A stretch of 40,418 nucleotides of DNA from Actinomycetes bacterium (GTDB lineage Bacteria; Actinomycetota; Acidimicrobiia; Spongiisociales; UBA5794), in contig JAMBLJ010000012.1 of NCBI GenBank assembly GCA_023336815.1, positions 1-40,418 on the forward strand, given 5' to 3'. This document shows, one piece after another, positions 17,393-24,940 of this stretch. The stretch's first letter is position 1, and every line of letters starts with the position of its first letter. Made by a program: the position numbers and the translations under genes. The notes beneath the pieces were generated by a model, which was given only the letters and a program-made list of their open reading frames with translations, did not search any database and was not told the origin of the DNA.

Positions 17393-17398
17393 TATACA
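17393..17398 (+). promoter_or_regulatory. putative -10 of the acidic protein/ApbE operon
   Basis: TATACA lies 30 bases before the ATG at 17429, leaving room for a short leader with a strong GGAGGAG. No good -35 is visible, as expected if the promoter needs an activator bound at the repeat near 17340-17356. Confidence 0.35.
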
Positions 17399-17428
17399 GG
17401 AGAAGATGACTTCCCTATGGAGGAGACC

Positions 17429-17992
17429 ATGAAACACCGCACCGCAATTGTCACGGCAGCCTCGGTCGCAGTTGTGATCCTCGCTGCCACAGCAGCGATC
17501 GCAACGAACCTCGGCATTCTTAACAGCGGCACCGATACCGGAGAGGTCGGCGCACTTTCGGTTGCTACGGCACAGGAGTTCGACCCTGCGCCGAGTTCCC
17601 CCGCCGCTACGGCTCCTGAGTCGACCGCAACAGACGACGTTGGGACTCAAGCTTCCGACCAGGCGGCCCCTGCTGGAGAGATCTCCGCGTATGTCGTTGG
17701 AGATGCCGGTACAGCGACACTGGCGAACGATGGCTCGATGCTCACGATCATTGAGGTTCAAACCAGCAGCGGATGGGAGACGGCTCAGGTTCTTGACGGA
17801 ACTGCCGTCGATATCGGATTCGTCGGTAGCGATGGCACGGTTCTGCGATTCCTTGCCACGATCAATGCAGACGGATCAGTTGAGACCGTTGTCGAGGACC
17901 TCACGCCCATCTCGAGTGACGATGATGACCGATACGACGATGACGATGACGACCATGATGATGACAGGTACGAAGACGACGATGACGACTGA
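17429..17992 (+). CDS. secreted protein with Asp-rich C-terminus
   Basis: A 187-residue protein: basic N-terminus and hydrophobic signal segment (residues 4-25), a Ser/Thr/Pro/Ala linker, a small predicted beta-rich domain (about 85-160), and an extreme acidic tail. Its last 24 residues contain 18 Asp and one Glu, with only Arg, Tyr and His interspersed. Such a tail could bind calcium, iron or other cations outside the cell. GGAGGAG just before ATG 17429 fixes the start. It is the first gene of a tightly overlapping set with a membrane protein, ApbE and a ferric-reductase-like protein, divergent from a two-component system. No FMN-acceptor motif of the FMN-binding (FMN_bind) type is visible in it. 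Family not recognised. Confidence 0.82.
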   Translation: MKHRTAIVTAASVAVVILAATAAIATNLGILNSGTDTGEVGALSVATAQEFDPAPSSPAATAPESTATDDVGTQASDQAAPAGEISAYVVGDAGTATLANDGSMLTIIEVQTSSGWETAQVLDGTAVDIGFVGSDGTVLRFLATINADGSVETVVEDLTPISSDDDDRYDDDDDDHDDDRYEDDDDD

Positions 17993-18326
17993 AGAACCGA
18001 GCTCCGGCACGGCAAACCTGACTCCCAGGGCGCGGCGGCCACACGTTGCCGCAGGCTCACGTGCGGTTGCCGTGGCTCTTAGCGCCACAGCAGCAGCAAG
18101 CTTGATGATCGCGATGGGCGCCGCAGACGTTCGGAATGCAGAGGCAGAGGCGATCGCAGCGGCCGCCCCTGCGATCGCACCACCAACCACGATCGGAGGC
18201 ACAACGCTGCCGCCGGGTGTTGTGACAGAACAACCGACCACATCGATCGCTCAGGCGACACCGCAACCGATCGTGCTGCAGCCCGAGAAGAGAAAGGTCG
18301 TTGCGAAGAGCAATGGCAGCCGATGA
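17982..18326 (+). CDS. small single-TM protein of the ApbE locus (114 aa)
   Basis: A 114-residue protein: a polar N-terminus with 'RARRPHVAAGSRAVA', one Ala-rich hydrophobic segment (about 28-48) and a Pro/Thr-rich tail. Basic residues before the hydrophobic stretch suggest the N-terminus stays in the cytoplasm. ATG 17982 lies inside the 3' end of the acidic-protein gene (11-base overlap) and the gene overlaps ApbE by 14 bases. The open frame upstream of 17982 is a shadow of the acidic-protein gene. I recall short membrane proteins of this shape beside ApbE/ferric-reductase genes in other actinobacteria, but the function is unknown. Confidence 0.65.
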   Translation: MTTEEPSSGTANLTPRARRPHVAAGSRAVAVALSATAAASLMIAMGAADVRNAEAEAIAAAAPAIAPPTTIGGTTLPPGVVTEQPTTSIAQATPQPIVLQPEKRKVVAKSNGSR

Positions 18327-19236
18327 CACAAGCTGTACCACGGCGAAGTTTCGCGCGATGGGCAGCGATGCCGTCATCGTCATCGAGGGAATGCCCGATC
18401 ATGTGAACGCCGCGATATCGAGAATCGCCGACCTCGAGAACTCCTGGAGTCGATTCATCCATGACAGCGAGATATCCAGGCTCAACCGATCGTCCAGCTG
18501 GGTAGACGTGTCTGAAGATACGTTGATGCTCATGGATCGGTCGATCGATGCGAACAAGATCACCAGCGGTGCCTTCGATCCGACGGTGCTCACCTCACTT
18601 GTTGCCCTTGGATACGACACAAGCCGATCTGAGAAACCAGGTCGAACCCGTTTGTCACACACACCCCGAGCGGGGCGGTCGCCCGGCCTCGCCGCTGTCG
18701 ATATCGATCGCGAGATGTCTCGTGTGCGTCTCGGGCGTGCGGTCGCGTTCGATCCTGGTGGCCTTGGGAAGGGACTTGCAGCCGACATCGTCGCGAGTGA
18801 AGCCGTTGCGTCCGGCGCGTGCGCCGCGATGGTCAGCATCGGTGGCGACGTGCGAATCGCAGGATGTGCCCCACCAGAATGGGTGATCGCAGTAGAGAAC
18901 CCGTTCGACGCGGAAGCCACGATCGCTGAACTTCGGCTCGAGCACGGCGCCATTTGCACAAGCTCGGTGGCCGCGAACACGTGGACGACGGACGACGGTG
19001 CCGCCGTTCACCATCTCATCGACCCCGCAACCGGCAGCCCGATCCTGTCATCGATCGTTGCAGCAACCGTCGTTGCAGGTGAGGCATGGATAGCTGAAGC
19101 AATGTGTAAGACGGCTATACGCGGCGATGCCTTGCACGCATTGTCCTTTCTCGAGTCGGCTGGAGTAGAAGGACTGTTGGTCGATACCGATAGATTCGTC
19201 TGGAGAACTGCCGGACTAGAGGGGTTCGCGACATGA
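18313..19236 (+). CDS. ApbE-family FAD:protein FMN transferase
   Basis: A 307-residue flavinyltransferase that cuts FAD and attaches FMN to Thr or Ser of a target protein, usually a membrane or exported electron carrier. Seen: 'AFDPTVLTSLVALGYD', 'VAFDPGGLGKGLAADIV' (the FAD/magnesium-binding GGxxKG loop), 'MVSIGGDVRIAG', 'ICTSSVAANTW' and 'HHLIDPATGSP'. There is no signal peptide or lipobox, so it may act in the cytosol, unlike many ApbE proteins. ATG 18313 is preferred; TTG 18301 is an alternative. It overlaps both neighbours. No protein with an obvious FMN-acceptor motif is encoded nearby. Confidence 0.9.
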   Translation: MAADDTSCTTAKFRAMGSDAVIVIEGMPDHVNAAISRIADLENSWSRFIHDSEISRLNRSSSWVDVSEDTLMLMDRSIDANKITSGAFDPTVLTSLVALGYDTSRSEKPGRTRLSHTPRAGRSPGLAAVDIDREMSRVRLGRAVAFDPGGLGKGLAADIVASEAVASGACAAMVSIGGDVRIAGCAPPEWVIAVENPFDAEATIAELRLEHGAICTSSVAANTWTTDDGAAVHHLIDPATGSPILSSIVAATVVAGEAWIAEAMCKTAIRGDALHALSFLESAGVEGLLVDTDRFVWRTAGLEGFAT

Positions 19237-19838
19237 TCGCTGCGTCCGGATGGTGGTACCTGTCCCGTTCGACAGGGCTGATAGCAGGTATTCTTCTCGT
19301 CGCGGCGTTCACCTGGGGAGTGCTCCTATCGACGCAGCTCGTGAAACCGGTGAAACGGGCGGCATGGTTGCTCGATCTCCATCGCTGGCTCGGTGGCTTG
19401 ACCGTCGTTTTCGTCGTGTTGCACCTCGTTGGTCTTGTAGCGGATTCCTTCGTCGAGTTCGACCTCGCGAGCATCTTCGTCCCGTTCGCCTCGGAGTGGA
19501 AACCGGCAGCTGTGACCTGGGGTGTCGTCGGACTCTATCTCCTCGTTGCGATCCAGATATCCTCCTGGCAACCCGTACGATCTCGGCTCAGCCGTCGGCT
19601 TTGGCGAGCGATACACCTTCTCAGCTTTCCGCTCCTCTGGGTCGTCGCGATGCATTCTGGAGCAGCAGGAACCGACGTCAGCAATCGGCTGTATGTTGTG
19701 TCCCTCGTTCTCCTCATCGCGATCTCTGTCTTTATCGTTCTATATCGCCTCCTCGCCGGCACAGGACGGAAGCGCCGAAACGAAGCCAGGACCACCGCAC
19801 ATAACGAACCAAGGGACCGCAGCGACTCATCTCGCTGA
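19233..19838 (+). CDS. ferric-reductase-like transmembrane haem protein
   Basis: A 201-residue protein with about six membrane segments and the haem-ligand pattern of the ferric reductase/MsrQ family: His in 'LLDLHRWLGG' and 'VVLHLVG', then 'RAIHLLSFPLLW' and 'AMHSGA'. It lacks the cytoplasmic FAD/NADPH domain, so it would pass electrons across the membrane between an unknown quinol or flavin donor and an outer acceptor. Its ATG overlaps the ApbE stop by four bases (ATGA). The gene set suggests a flavin- and haem-based electron-transfer module under the adjacent two-component system (inference). Confidence 0.85.
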   Translation: MIAASGWWYLSRSTGLIAGILLVAAFTWGVLLSTQLVKPVKRAAWLLDLHRWLGGLTVVFVVLHLVGLVADSFVEFDLASIFVPFASEWKPAAVTWGVVGLYLLVAIQISSWQPVRSRLSRRLWRAIHLLSFPLLWVVAMHSGAAGTDVSNRLYVVSLVLLIAISVFIVLYRLLAGTGRKRRNEARTTAHNEPRDRSDSSR

Positions 19839-19851
19839 CACCCGAATGCGG

Positions 19852-19857
19852 TACCGT
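19852..19857 (+). promoter_or_regulatory. putative leaderless -10 of arginase-family gene
   Basis: TACCGT ends 6 bases before ATG 19864, and no Shine-Dalgarno precedes it. No convincing -35. Confidence 0.4.
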
Positions 19858-19863
19858 CGTGGC

Positions 19864-20643
19864 ATGCAGATCATCTCGGTCCCGTATTTTGTTGGCGAGC
19901 CCATGGCTCGCTTCACAGTTCCCCAGCCGGCGGTCGTGGTTGATCCCCCCATGTCGGACCATGGTCAGGTGTACGACACGTCACGGGCGCAGGGTCCAGG
20001 TGATGTTGCCCAGCACCGAATGGCTGTCCTGTATAGGGAGCTCGCAGGCCTCGTCGGGGTCCTCGATGCGCCACTGGTATACGCTGGCGATTGCCTTGCC
20101 GTCATCGGTGTTCTCGCTGGCCTCCAGAGGAGGGACATCGATCCAACCCTTTATTGGTTCGATGCACACGGTGACTTCCACACATGGGCCACAACAGGAT
20201 CATCTTTTCTCGGTGGCATGCCGCTCGCGATGCTCACCGGGCGCGGGGAGCAAACGATCGTCGCAGCGACTGGTCTCACGCCAATCGCCGACGAGAAGGT
20301 GCTGCTCATCAATGCGCGGGATCTCGACGCTGGAGAAGGTGATGCTGTCGCAGCGTCGGGCATCACGATGCTGTCAGTCCACGACGTCGCGACATCGAGC
20401 CCTCCCCCTGGGCCGATCTACGTCCATCTCGATGTCGATGTCGTCGACCCATCCGATCTCCCTGCGGTCAACTATCCCGCGCGACACGGACCATCGGCTG
20501 ACGAGGTCAGGGACGCCATCCACCATCTCGCTCGTACCGGGCGAGTCGTTGCCGCATCCGTTTCGTCCTGGAATCCGGCCCTCCCAGGAGCCGAGCGCGC
20601 GGCTGAGGTCACACGCTCGATCATGGGCATCTTCGAAGACTGA
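19864..20643 (+). CDS. arginase/agmatinase-family protein with a Cys metal ligand
   Basis: A 259-residue ureohydrolase-fold protein. Metal ligands seen: Asp100, His102 and Asp104 in 'WFDAHGDFHT', and Asp190 and Asp192 in 'HLDVDVVDPSD'. The first ligand, normally His in 'GGDH', is Cys77 in 'YAGDC'. I recall a subgroup of actinobacterial arginase-like proteins with this GDC variant, so it is probably genuine. Substrate unknown; guanidino compounds are the family norm. The internal start at 19864 matches the family N-terminus and has a TAnnnT hexamer 6 bases upstream. It follows the ferric-reductase-like gene by 25 bases but may have its own promoter. Confidence 0.85.
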   Translation: MQIISVPYFVGEPMARFTVPQPAVVVDPPMSDHGQVYDTSRAQGPGDVAQHRMAVLYRELAGLVGVLDAPLVYAGDCLAVIGVLAGLQRRDIDPTLYWFDAHGDFHTWATTGSSFLGGMPLAMLTGRGEQTIVAATGLTPIADEKVLLINARDLDAGEGDAVAASGITMLSVHDVATSSPPPGPIYVHLDVDVVDPSDLPAVNYPARHGPSADEVRDAIHHLARTGRVVAASVSSWNPALPGAERAAEVTRSIMGIFED

Positions 20644-20731
20644 AGGATCGCTCGACGACGCGCAGGATGAACACTGTCGCGTAGCAGACAGAGCCGCACG
20701 TACGGTGAGGGGTCTGTCGTTGACTCTGCGT

Positions 20732-20748
20732 CCTGGCCATAGGCCAGG
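20732..20748. promoter_or_regulatory. 17-base perfect palindrome, candidate operator
   Basis: CCTGGCC-ATA-GGCCAGG is a perfect inverted repeat (7-bp arms). It lies 31 bases before the TTG start of the secreted protein and 6 bases after a TTGACT (20720-20725) that could be a -35. A repressor bound here would block that promoter. No regulator gene is next to it. Confidence 0.45.
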
Positions 20749-20778
20749 GGAAGACCAACCAGCATCCAGGAGGATCCC

Positions 20779-21648
20779 TTGAAAGGTCGAAAGACACTTT
20801 TCGTCGCACTGCTCGCGGCATTTATGATCATGGCAACAGCTGTTGTGGCGATCGCACATTCAACGTCGTCGGGACGACGAGTCATCGACGCACCCAACAA
20901 GGTGGAGATGGAAGCGAAGGAAGGCGGCGACGTCCGATGGATCCTCCCCGGTCCGCGGGAGCTCGATCCGGCCATCTTCGGCACACCTGGCAGTCCACTC
21001 CGTGAGGAACTGCTCCCGCTCGACAAGAGGGTCTTCATCGAAGGTGAGGGCTACTTCGTGAGCGGTGATGGTGTAACGAAGATGATGACACCGTTCTCCA
21101 ACAAATGGGCACCGATCACGGGTGAAGCTGAGGTCGAGGTGAAAGACATCACATCCGTGTCCGGATCGTCGACGAAGGACAAGATCGACGCCGAATTCGA
21201 GTTCACGAGTCCCGGAGGGGAGATCAACTACCGCCTCGTGGTGAAGAAGGCTCTGCCTGAAATCGACCACGAGAACTTCGGCGGTGTCGGTGTGAACGCC
21301 CTCCAACATGGCGCGACGGGGATCGGCACACCGCTGATGCCACAGCTCATGTCGTTCATTGCGTTCTGGGGCGCAGGAGATCTGTACGTCAACGGCGAAC
21401 TCCAGCCAGACAAACGCTTCGTCCACTTCATGCTCTCCGAGAACGTCCGTGACGAGGACTACAACCTGGTCTTCAATGATGGTGTTGATCCAGAAGGTTC
21501 GTGGCAGGCACATCTCATCCTGCCACCGGTGGCGCTTGGTTCAAACGGACCATTCGCGAACCCCGTCCCGACCGGGTTCGAACTACCGAACGAGAAAGAC
21601 CAGCCCTTCCTCCACATCATGTTCGAGGACGTCGAGGCGGATAGCTAA
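20779..21648 (+). CDS. secreted protein of unknown family (289 aa)
   Basis: A 289-residue exported protein with a clear Sec signal peptide ('LFVALLAAFMIMATAVV', likely cut after Ala26 in AIA-HS). The mature part has 'EMEAKEGGDVRWILPGPRELDPAIFG', a beta-rich middle ('GEAEVEVKDITSV', 'DAEFEFTSPGGEINYRLVV') and a C-terminal part with 'GAGDLYVNGELQPDKRFVHFMLSE'. No Cys and no recognised catalytic motif. The start is TTG 20779, fixed by a perfect AGGAGG 5 bases upstream. It converges on the multicopper oxidase gene, with a strong hairpin between them. I do not recognise the family. Confidence 0.85.
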   Translation: MKGRKTLFVALLAAFMIMATAVVAIAHSTSSGRRVIDAPNKVEMEAKEGGDVRWILPGPRELDPAIFGTPGSPLREELLPLDKRVFIEGEGYFVSGDGVTKMMTPFSNKWAPITGEAEVEVKDITSVSGSSTKDKIDAEFEFTSPGGEINYRLVVKKALPEIDHENFGGVGVNALQHGATGIGTPLMPQLMSFIAFWGAGDLYVNGELQPDKRFVHFMLSENVRDEDYNLVFNDGVDPEGSWQAHLILPPVALGSNGPFANPVPTGFELPNEKDQPFLHIMFEDVEADS

Positions 21649-21677
21649 GCCGACGTACACGGACGATCGACTACTGC

Positions 21678-21707
21678 CATGGGTCCCGGAGCAATCCGGG
21701 ACCCATG
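21678..21707. terminator. perfect 13-bp hairpin between convergent genes
   Basis: CATGGGTCCCGGA (21678-21690) pairs perfectly with TCCGGGACCCATG (21695-21707) across a GCAA loop, a GNRA tetraloop. It lies between the stops at 21648 and 21729, so it is placed to end transcription from both sides, although no T-tract follows on either strand. Confidence 0.7.
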
Positions 21708-21728
21708 TCTCTGGCCTGTCACGAACTC

Positions 21729-23330
21729 TCAGGCATCTTCGATCGAGAAGTTTCGCATCATCCCCATGTCCTCGTGTTCGAGGTTGTGACAGTGATAGAG
21801 AAACAGACCAGGGAAACTCGTGAAGCGGCGGAGTACCCTCACACGCTCTCCCGGCATCACAAGTACGGTGTCCTTCCACCCCTCGTCAATATGGCCCTCC
21901 CTGATGCTGTCCCATGCCGGTCTGCCGGCATCGTCGACTGTACGCGACAGGATCTGGAACTGTTGTCCATGCATGTGCATGGGATGGGCTAGACCTCCGT
22001 CGTTGCCGCCACCCATCATCCCTCCCATCCCACCTCCAACGTTCGCGAATTCCCACACCTCGGTGGTTCCGAACGTCACCTTCTCGTCGTCAGCAACAGC
22101 CTCCATCTCGAACGTTCTTCCGTTGAGACGCCACGCACCGCGAGCTATCTCGAGCGTGACGACGCGGGGTGAATCCCTATTGACCGCGTCTTCAAGAGAC
22201 GCAAAACCCGGATCGGAAAGGACCTCCGGCAGCGTTGCCGAGGAATCTCCTTCTCTTTCGATGGAGAAAGACCCGACGTCAAAACCTACACCTAACGCAA
22301 GGCGCGACGTGGTACCCGTCATCCCACCCATGGTCGGCGCGTCGAAGGGCAGACTGACGAACGTTCTCGTGTCGCCAATGGCGTCGCCGCTGAAATCGAC
22401 CCACAGATCGACGCGTTCCGCTGGGCCAAGTGTCACATACGGACGAGTGACGGGTCTCTCCAAAAGACCACCATCGGTTGCCAGAATGACGAGAGGCGTC
22501 GCATCGTCCCACGCGAGTTTGTAGATGCGAGAGTTCGAACCGTTCAGGATGCGCAGCCGATACGCAGTTCCTGCGACCGGGAACGATGCGTTGGGACGTC
22601 CGTTGACGAGGATCACGTCGCCGAGGAACCCGGTCATCTGATCCATCATGCCGTTCGGCAGATAGACCATCTGATCAGCGTCGAATATCCGGTCCTGGAT
22701 CACGAACGGCAGATCGAACTCACCGCTCGGGAGGGCCAACGCCTCTTCTTCATCATCGGTGATCAGGATCATCCCTGCCATTCCTGCATACACCTGTGGA
22801 CCGGTGCGGCCGTGTGGGTGCGGGTGGTACCAGTAGGTTCCCGCTCGGTTCTCGACCGTGAATTCGTACACGTACCGACCACCCTCTGGCACGGCGAAAC
22901 GTGGATGGCCATCCATGTCCTCTGGGACATCGAGTCCGTGCCAGTGAATGATCGAGCGGTCAGGAATCTCGTTGTCGAACACGATACGGACTCGTTGGCC
23001 CTTGCGAAAGTGAAACGTCGGCCCCAGATACGAACCGGGTACGATCGAAAGGCTCCCAGGGTCTCCCTGCGTCACATCGGCAAGGTATCGCCAGACGTCT
23101 GTTGGCATTCCATCAAGAATCTCGACGGAATCAGCAATGGCACGCATCGCTATCTCGACGTCGACAGGGCCACCAGGGCTTACGGTAGATGTCGTAGCAC
23201 CGAGAGCCGAGGTCGTTGAGGACGCCGACGGTGAGATCGACGAAGGGGTACACGCTGCGATGACAAGACCAGCGAGGCCGCCGCCAGAAACCGTGAGGAA
23301 CGTACGTCGAGAAGGAAAGGGATCGCTCAT
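21729..23330 (-). CDS. Tat-exported multicopper oxidase (lipoprotein)
   Basis: A 533-residue three-cupredoxin oxidase. N-terminus: Tat motif 'SRRTFLTVSGGG' running into a lipobox 'VIAAC' with Cys27, so it is probably a lipid-anchored extracellular enzyme. All four copper motifs are present: 'HWHGLD' (His129, His131), 'YWYHPHPHG' (His169, His171), 'HPMHMHG', and 'HCHNLEHEDMGM' with the type 1 Cys and axial Met. Closest in style to CueO/bilirubin oxidase-like proteins; copper, iron or phenol oxidation are possible. A Met/Gly-rich 'GGGMGGMMGGGN' loop precedes the third motif. Start 23330 has TATGTT 6 bases upstream. Convergent with the secreted unknown protein. Confidence 0.93.
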   Translation of the reverse strand: MSDPFPSRRTFLTVSGGGLAGLVIAACTPSSISPSASSTTSALGATTSTVSPGGPVDVEIAMRAIADSVEILDGMPTDVWRYLADVTQGDPGSLSIVPGSYLGPTFHFRKGQRVRIVFDNEIPDRSIIHWHGLDVPEDMDGHPRFAVPEGGRYVYEFTVENRAGTYWYHPHPHGRTGPQVYAGMAGMILITDDEEEALALPSGEFDLPFVIQDRIFDADQMVYLPNGMMDQMTGFLGDVILVNGRPNASFPVAGTAYRLRILNGSNSRIYKLAWDDATPLVILATDGGLLERPVTRPYVTLGPAERVDLWVDFSGDAIGDTRTFVSLPFDAPTMGGMTGTTSRLALGVGFDVGSFSIEREGDSSATLPEVLSDPGFASLEDAVNRDSPRVVTLEIARGAWRLNGRTFEMEAVADDEKVTFGTTEVWEFANVGGGMGGMMGGGNDGGLAHPMHMHGQQFQILSRTVDDAGRPAWDSIREGHIDEGWKDTVLVMPGERVRVLRRFTSFPGLFLYHCHNLEHEDMGMMRNFSIEDA

Positions 23331-23336
23331 CACCGG

Positions 23337-23342
23337 AACATA
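23337..23342 (-). promoter_or_regulatory. putative leaderless -10 of multicopper oxidase
   Basis: On the minus strand TATGTT ends 6 bases before the ATG at 23330; no Shine-Dalgarno. Confidence 0.4.
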
Positions 23343-23532
23343 GGACGCGCCTTGCACAGGCACACACGAAGATTGTCGGGAAACCGGACACATCAAGGGT
23401 TGCAGCCTCCGGTGGCGCTGCGAACAGACGTATGCCGGTGTACGGAAACTGCGATCTACGGCTTGCACATGCGCCGCCGATCGAGTGAGACGCCGTGGCA
23501 TGGGGAACAGACACTTGGGTCACCTCATCCCC

Positions 23533-23538
23533 TACCTT
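23533..23538 (+). promoter_or_regulatory. putative leaderless -10 of the transhydrogenase operon
   Basis: TACCTT ends 8 bases before the ATG at 23547 and no Shine-Dalgarno is present. A TTGGGT at 23515-23520 is too close to be its -35. Confidence 0.35.
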
Positions 23539-23546
23539 TCCTGACT

Positions 23547-24647
23547 ATGCGACTAGGGATTCGAAAAGAACCGTTATCCAGAGAAACTCGGGTTGCGGCA
23601 ACGCCCGCCTCTGTTTCTTCTCTTATCGACCTCGGCTTCGAGGTCTCGATCGTCACCGGAGCAGGTGAGGCCTCAGGAATCACCGATCATGACTTCGTCG
23701 AAGCAGGTGCGACCATCGTGTCGTCCCTCATCGATTCAGCACCGCTCGACATGGTCTTGACCGTAGGGGAGGTCGATGCGCCAGACGTTGAGGCGCTCGG
23801 CGGAACCGGTGTCATCATGGGCCTCCTCGACCCAACGACCAACGCAGAACGACTCGCTGCTCTCGCCGACCAGGGTGTCACCACGATCTCGATGGAGATG
23901 GTCCCACGATCGACGCTCGCTCAGAGCATGGACGCACTCTCCTCCCAGGCAACCGCCGCTGGCTACGCAGCGGCACTTCTCGGTGCAACCCGACTTCCGA
24001 AGTTCATGCCGATGCTCGTGACCGCGGCGGGAACCGTGCCTCCAGCGCGGGTGCTCATCCTCGGTGTTGGCGTTGCGGGTCTCCAGGCGATCGCTACTGC
24101 GAAAAGGCTCGGTGGCGTGGTCAGCGCGTACGATATCCGACCCGAGACGAGAGAACAGGTCGAGAGTCTCGGAGCGAAGTTCATCGAAGCACCGACACAG
24201 GAGATGGACGACGGCGGATACGCACGCGCTGTGGACGAAGACACAGCTGCCGCGCAGAGAGAGGTACTCGCCGCCGCCGTGGCTGAGAGCGATCTCATCA
24301 TCACAACGGCCCAGGTCCCAGGGCGTGCGGCACCTCGTCTCATCGATAGTGCAATGCTCGAGCTCATGTCCGCTGGTTCGATAGTCATCGACATGGCTGC
24401 GTCTTCGGGCGGGAACGTCGAGGGGTCGAAACCCGACGAGGAAATCGATGTGAACGGTGTAACACTTCTCGGTCCCACAGATCTAGCCGCACGTGTTGCC
24501 GCGGACGCTAGCCGCATGTACGCGCGGAACCTGCTCGAGATGAGCAAGCGGATGGTCGTTGAAGGAAGCCTCGTGGCTGACCCGGACGACGCCGTTGTCG
24601 GGCCAGCCATCACCCATCGTCCTGATACCGGAGGATCTCAAGCATGA
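23547..24647 (+). CDS. pntAA: NAD(P) transhydrogenase subunit alpha, NAD-binding part
   Basis: A 366-residue domain I of proton-translocating transhydrogenase, which passes hydride between NADH and NADP+. Seen: N-terminal 'RLGIRKEPLSRETRVAATPA' shared with alanine dehydrogenase, 'EMVPRSTLAQSMDALSSQA', the NAD-binding 'VLILGVGVAGLQAIATAKRLG', the mobile-loop region 'TQEMDDGGYARAV' and 'TTAQVPGRAAPRL'. The alpha subunit is split, as in many actinobacteria and alphaproteobacteria. Start 23547 matches the family; the open frame upstream is spurious. Four-base overlap with pntAB. Confidence 0.95.
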   Translation: MRLGIRKEPLSRETRVAATPASVSSLIDLGFEVSIVTGAGEASGITDHDFVEAGATIVSSLIDSAPLDMVLTVGEVDAPDVEALGGTGVIMGLLDPTTNAERLAALADQGVTTISMEMVPRSTLAQSMDALSSQATAAGYAAALLGATRLPKFMPMLVTAAGTVPPARVLILGVGVAGLQAIATAKRLGGVVSAYDIRPETREQVESLGAKFIEAPTQEMDDGGYARAVDEDTAAAQREVLAAAVAESDLIITTAQVPGRAAPRLIDSAMLELMSAGSIVIDMAASSGGNVEGSKPDEEIDVNGVTLLGPTDLAARVAADASRMYARNLLEMSKRMVVEGSLVADPDDAVVGPAITHRPDTGGSQA

Positions 24648-24940
24648 GTCAAGAGTTCATCCAGGGAGTCGTCGTGTTCGTACTCGCGTCCTTCGTCGGG
24701 TTTGAGATCATTCGACGAGTCCCTCCAACGTTGCACACACCTTTGATGTCAGGCGCGAACGCGATCTCAGGGATCACGATCGTCGGTGCAATCATCGCTG
24801 CTGCCACCGGTTCCGGCATCGCAGCAGGCGTCCTCGGATTCTTGGCCGTCGTGTTCGCCATGATCAACGTGATCGGTGGCTTCCTCGTGACGGACCGGAT
24901 GCTCGAGATGTTCAAGAAAGTACCTGGTAAAAGCCGATGA
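24644..24940 (+). CDS. pntAB: NAD(P) transhydrogenase subunit alpha, membrane part
   Basis: A 98-residue membrane protein forming part of the proton channel, with three hydrophobic segments and the conserved 'TLHTPLMSGANAISGITIVGA' region. It ends 'GGFLVTDRMLEMFKK', the family's usual C-terminus. ATGA overlaps on both sides couple its translation to pntAA and pntB. Confidence 0.96.
   Translation: MSQEFIQGVVVFVLASFVGFEIIRRVPPTLHTPLMSGANAISGITIVGAIIAAATGSGIAAGVLGFLAVVFAMINVIGGFLVTDRMLEMFKKVPGKSR

Noticed and set aside
17562-17981. N-terminal extension of the small TM protein
   Set aside because: It is a shadow of the acidic secreted protein in another frame.
19522-19863. N-terminal extension of the arginase-family protein
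   Set aside because: It lies in another frame of the ferric-reductase-like gene and has no family similarity.
22533-22551. TCGAAC/GTTC pair resembling a LexA box
   Set aside because: The half-sites have the wrong spacing and lie inside the multicopper oxidase coding region.
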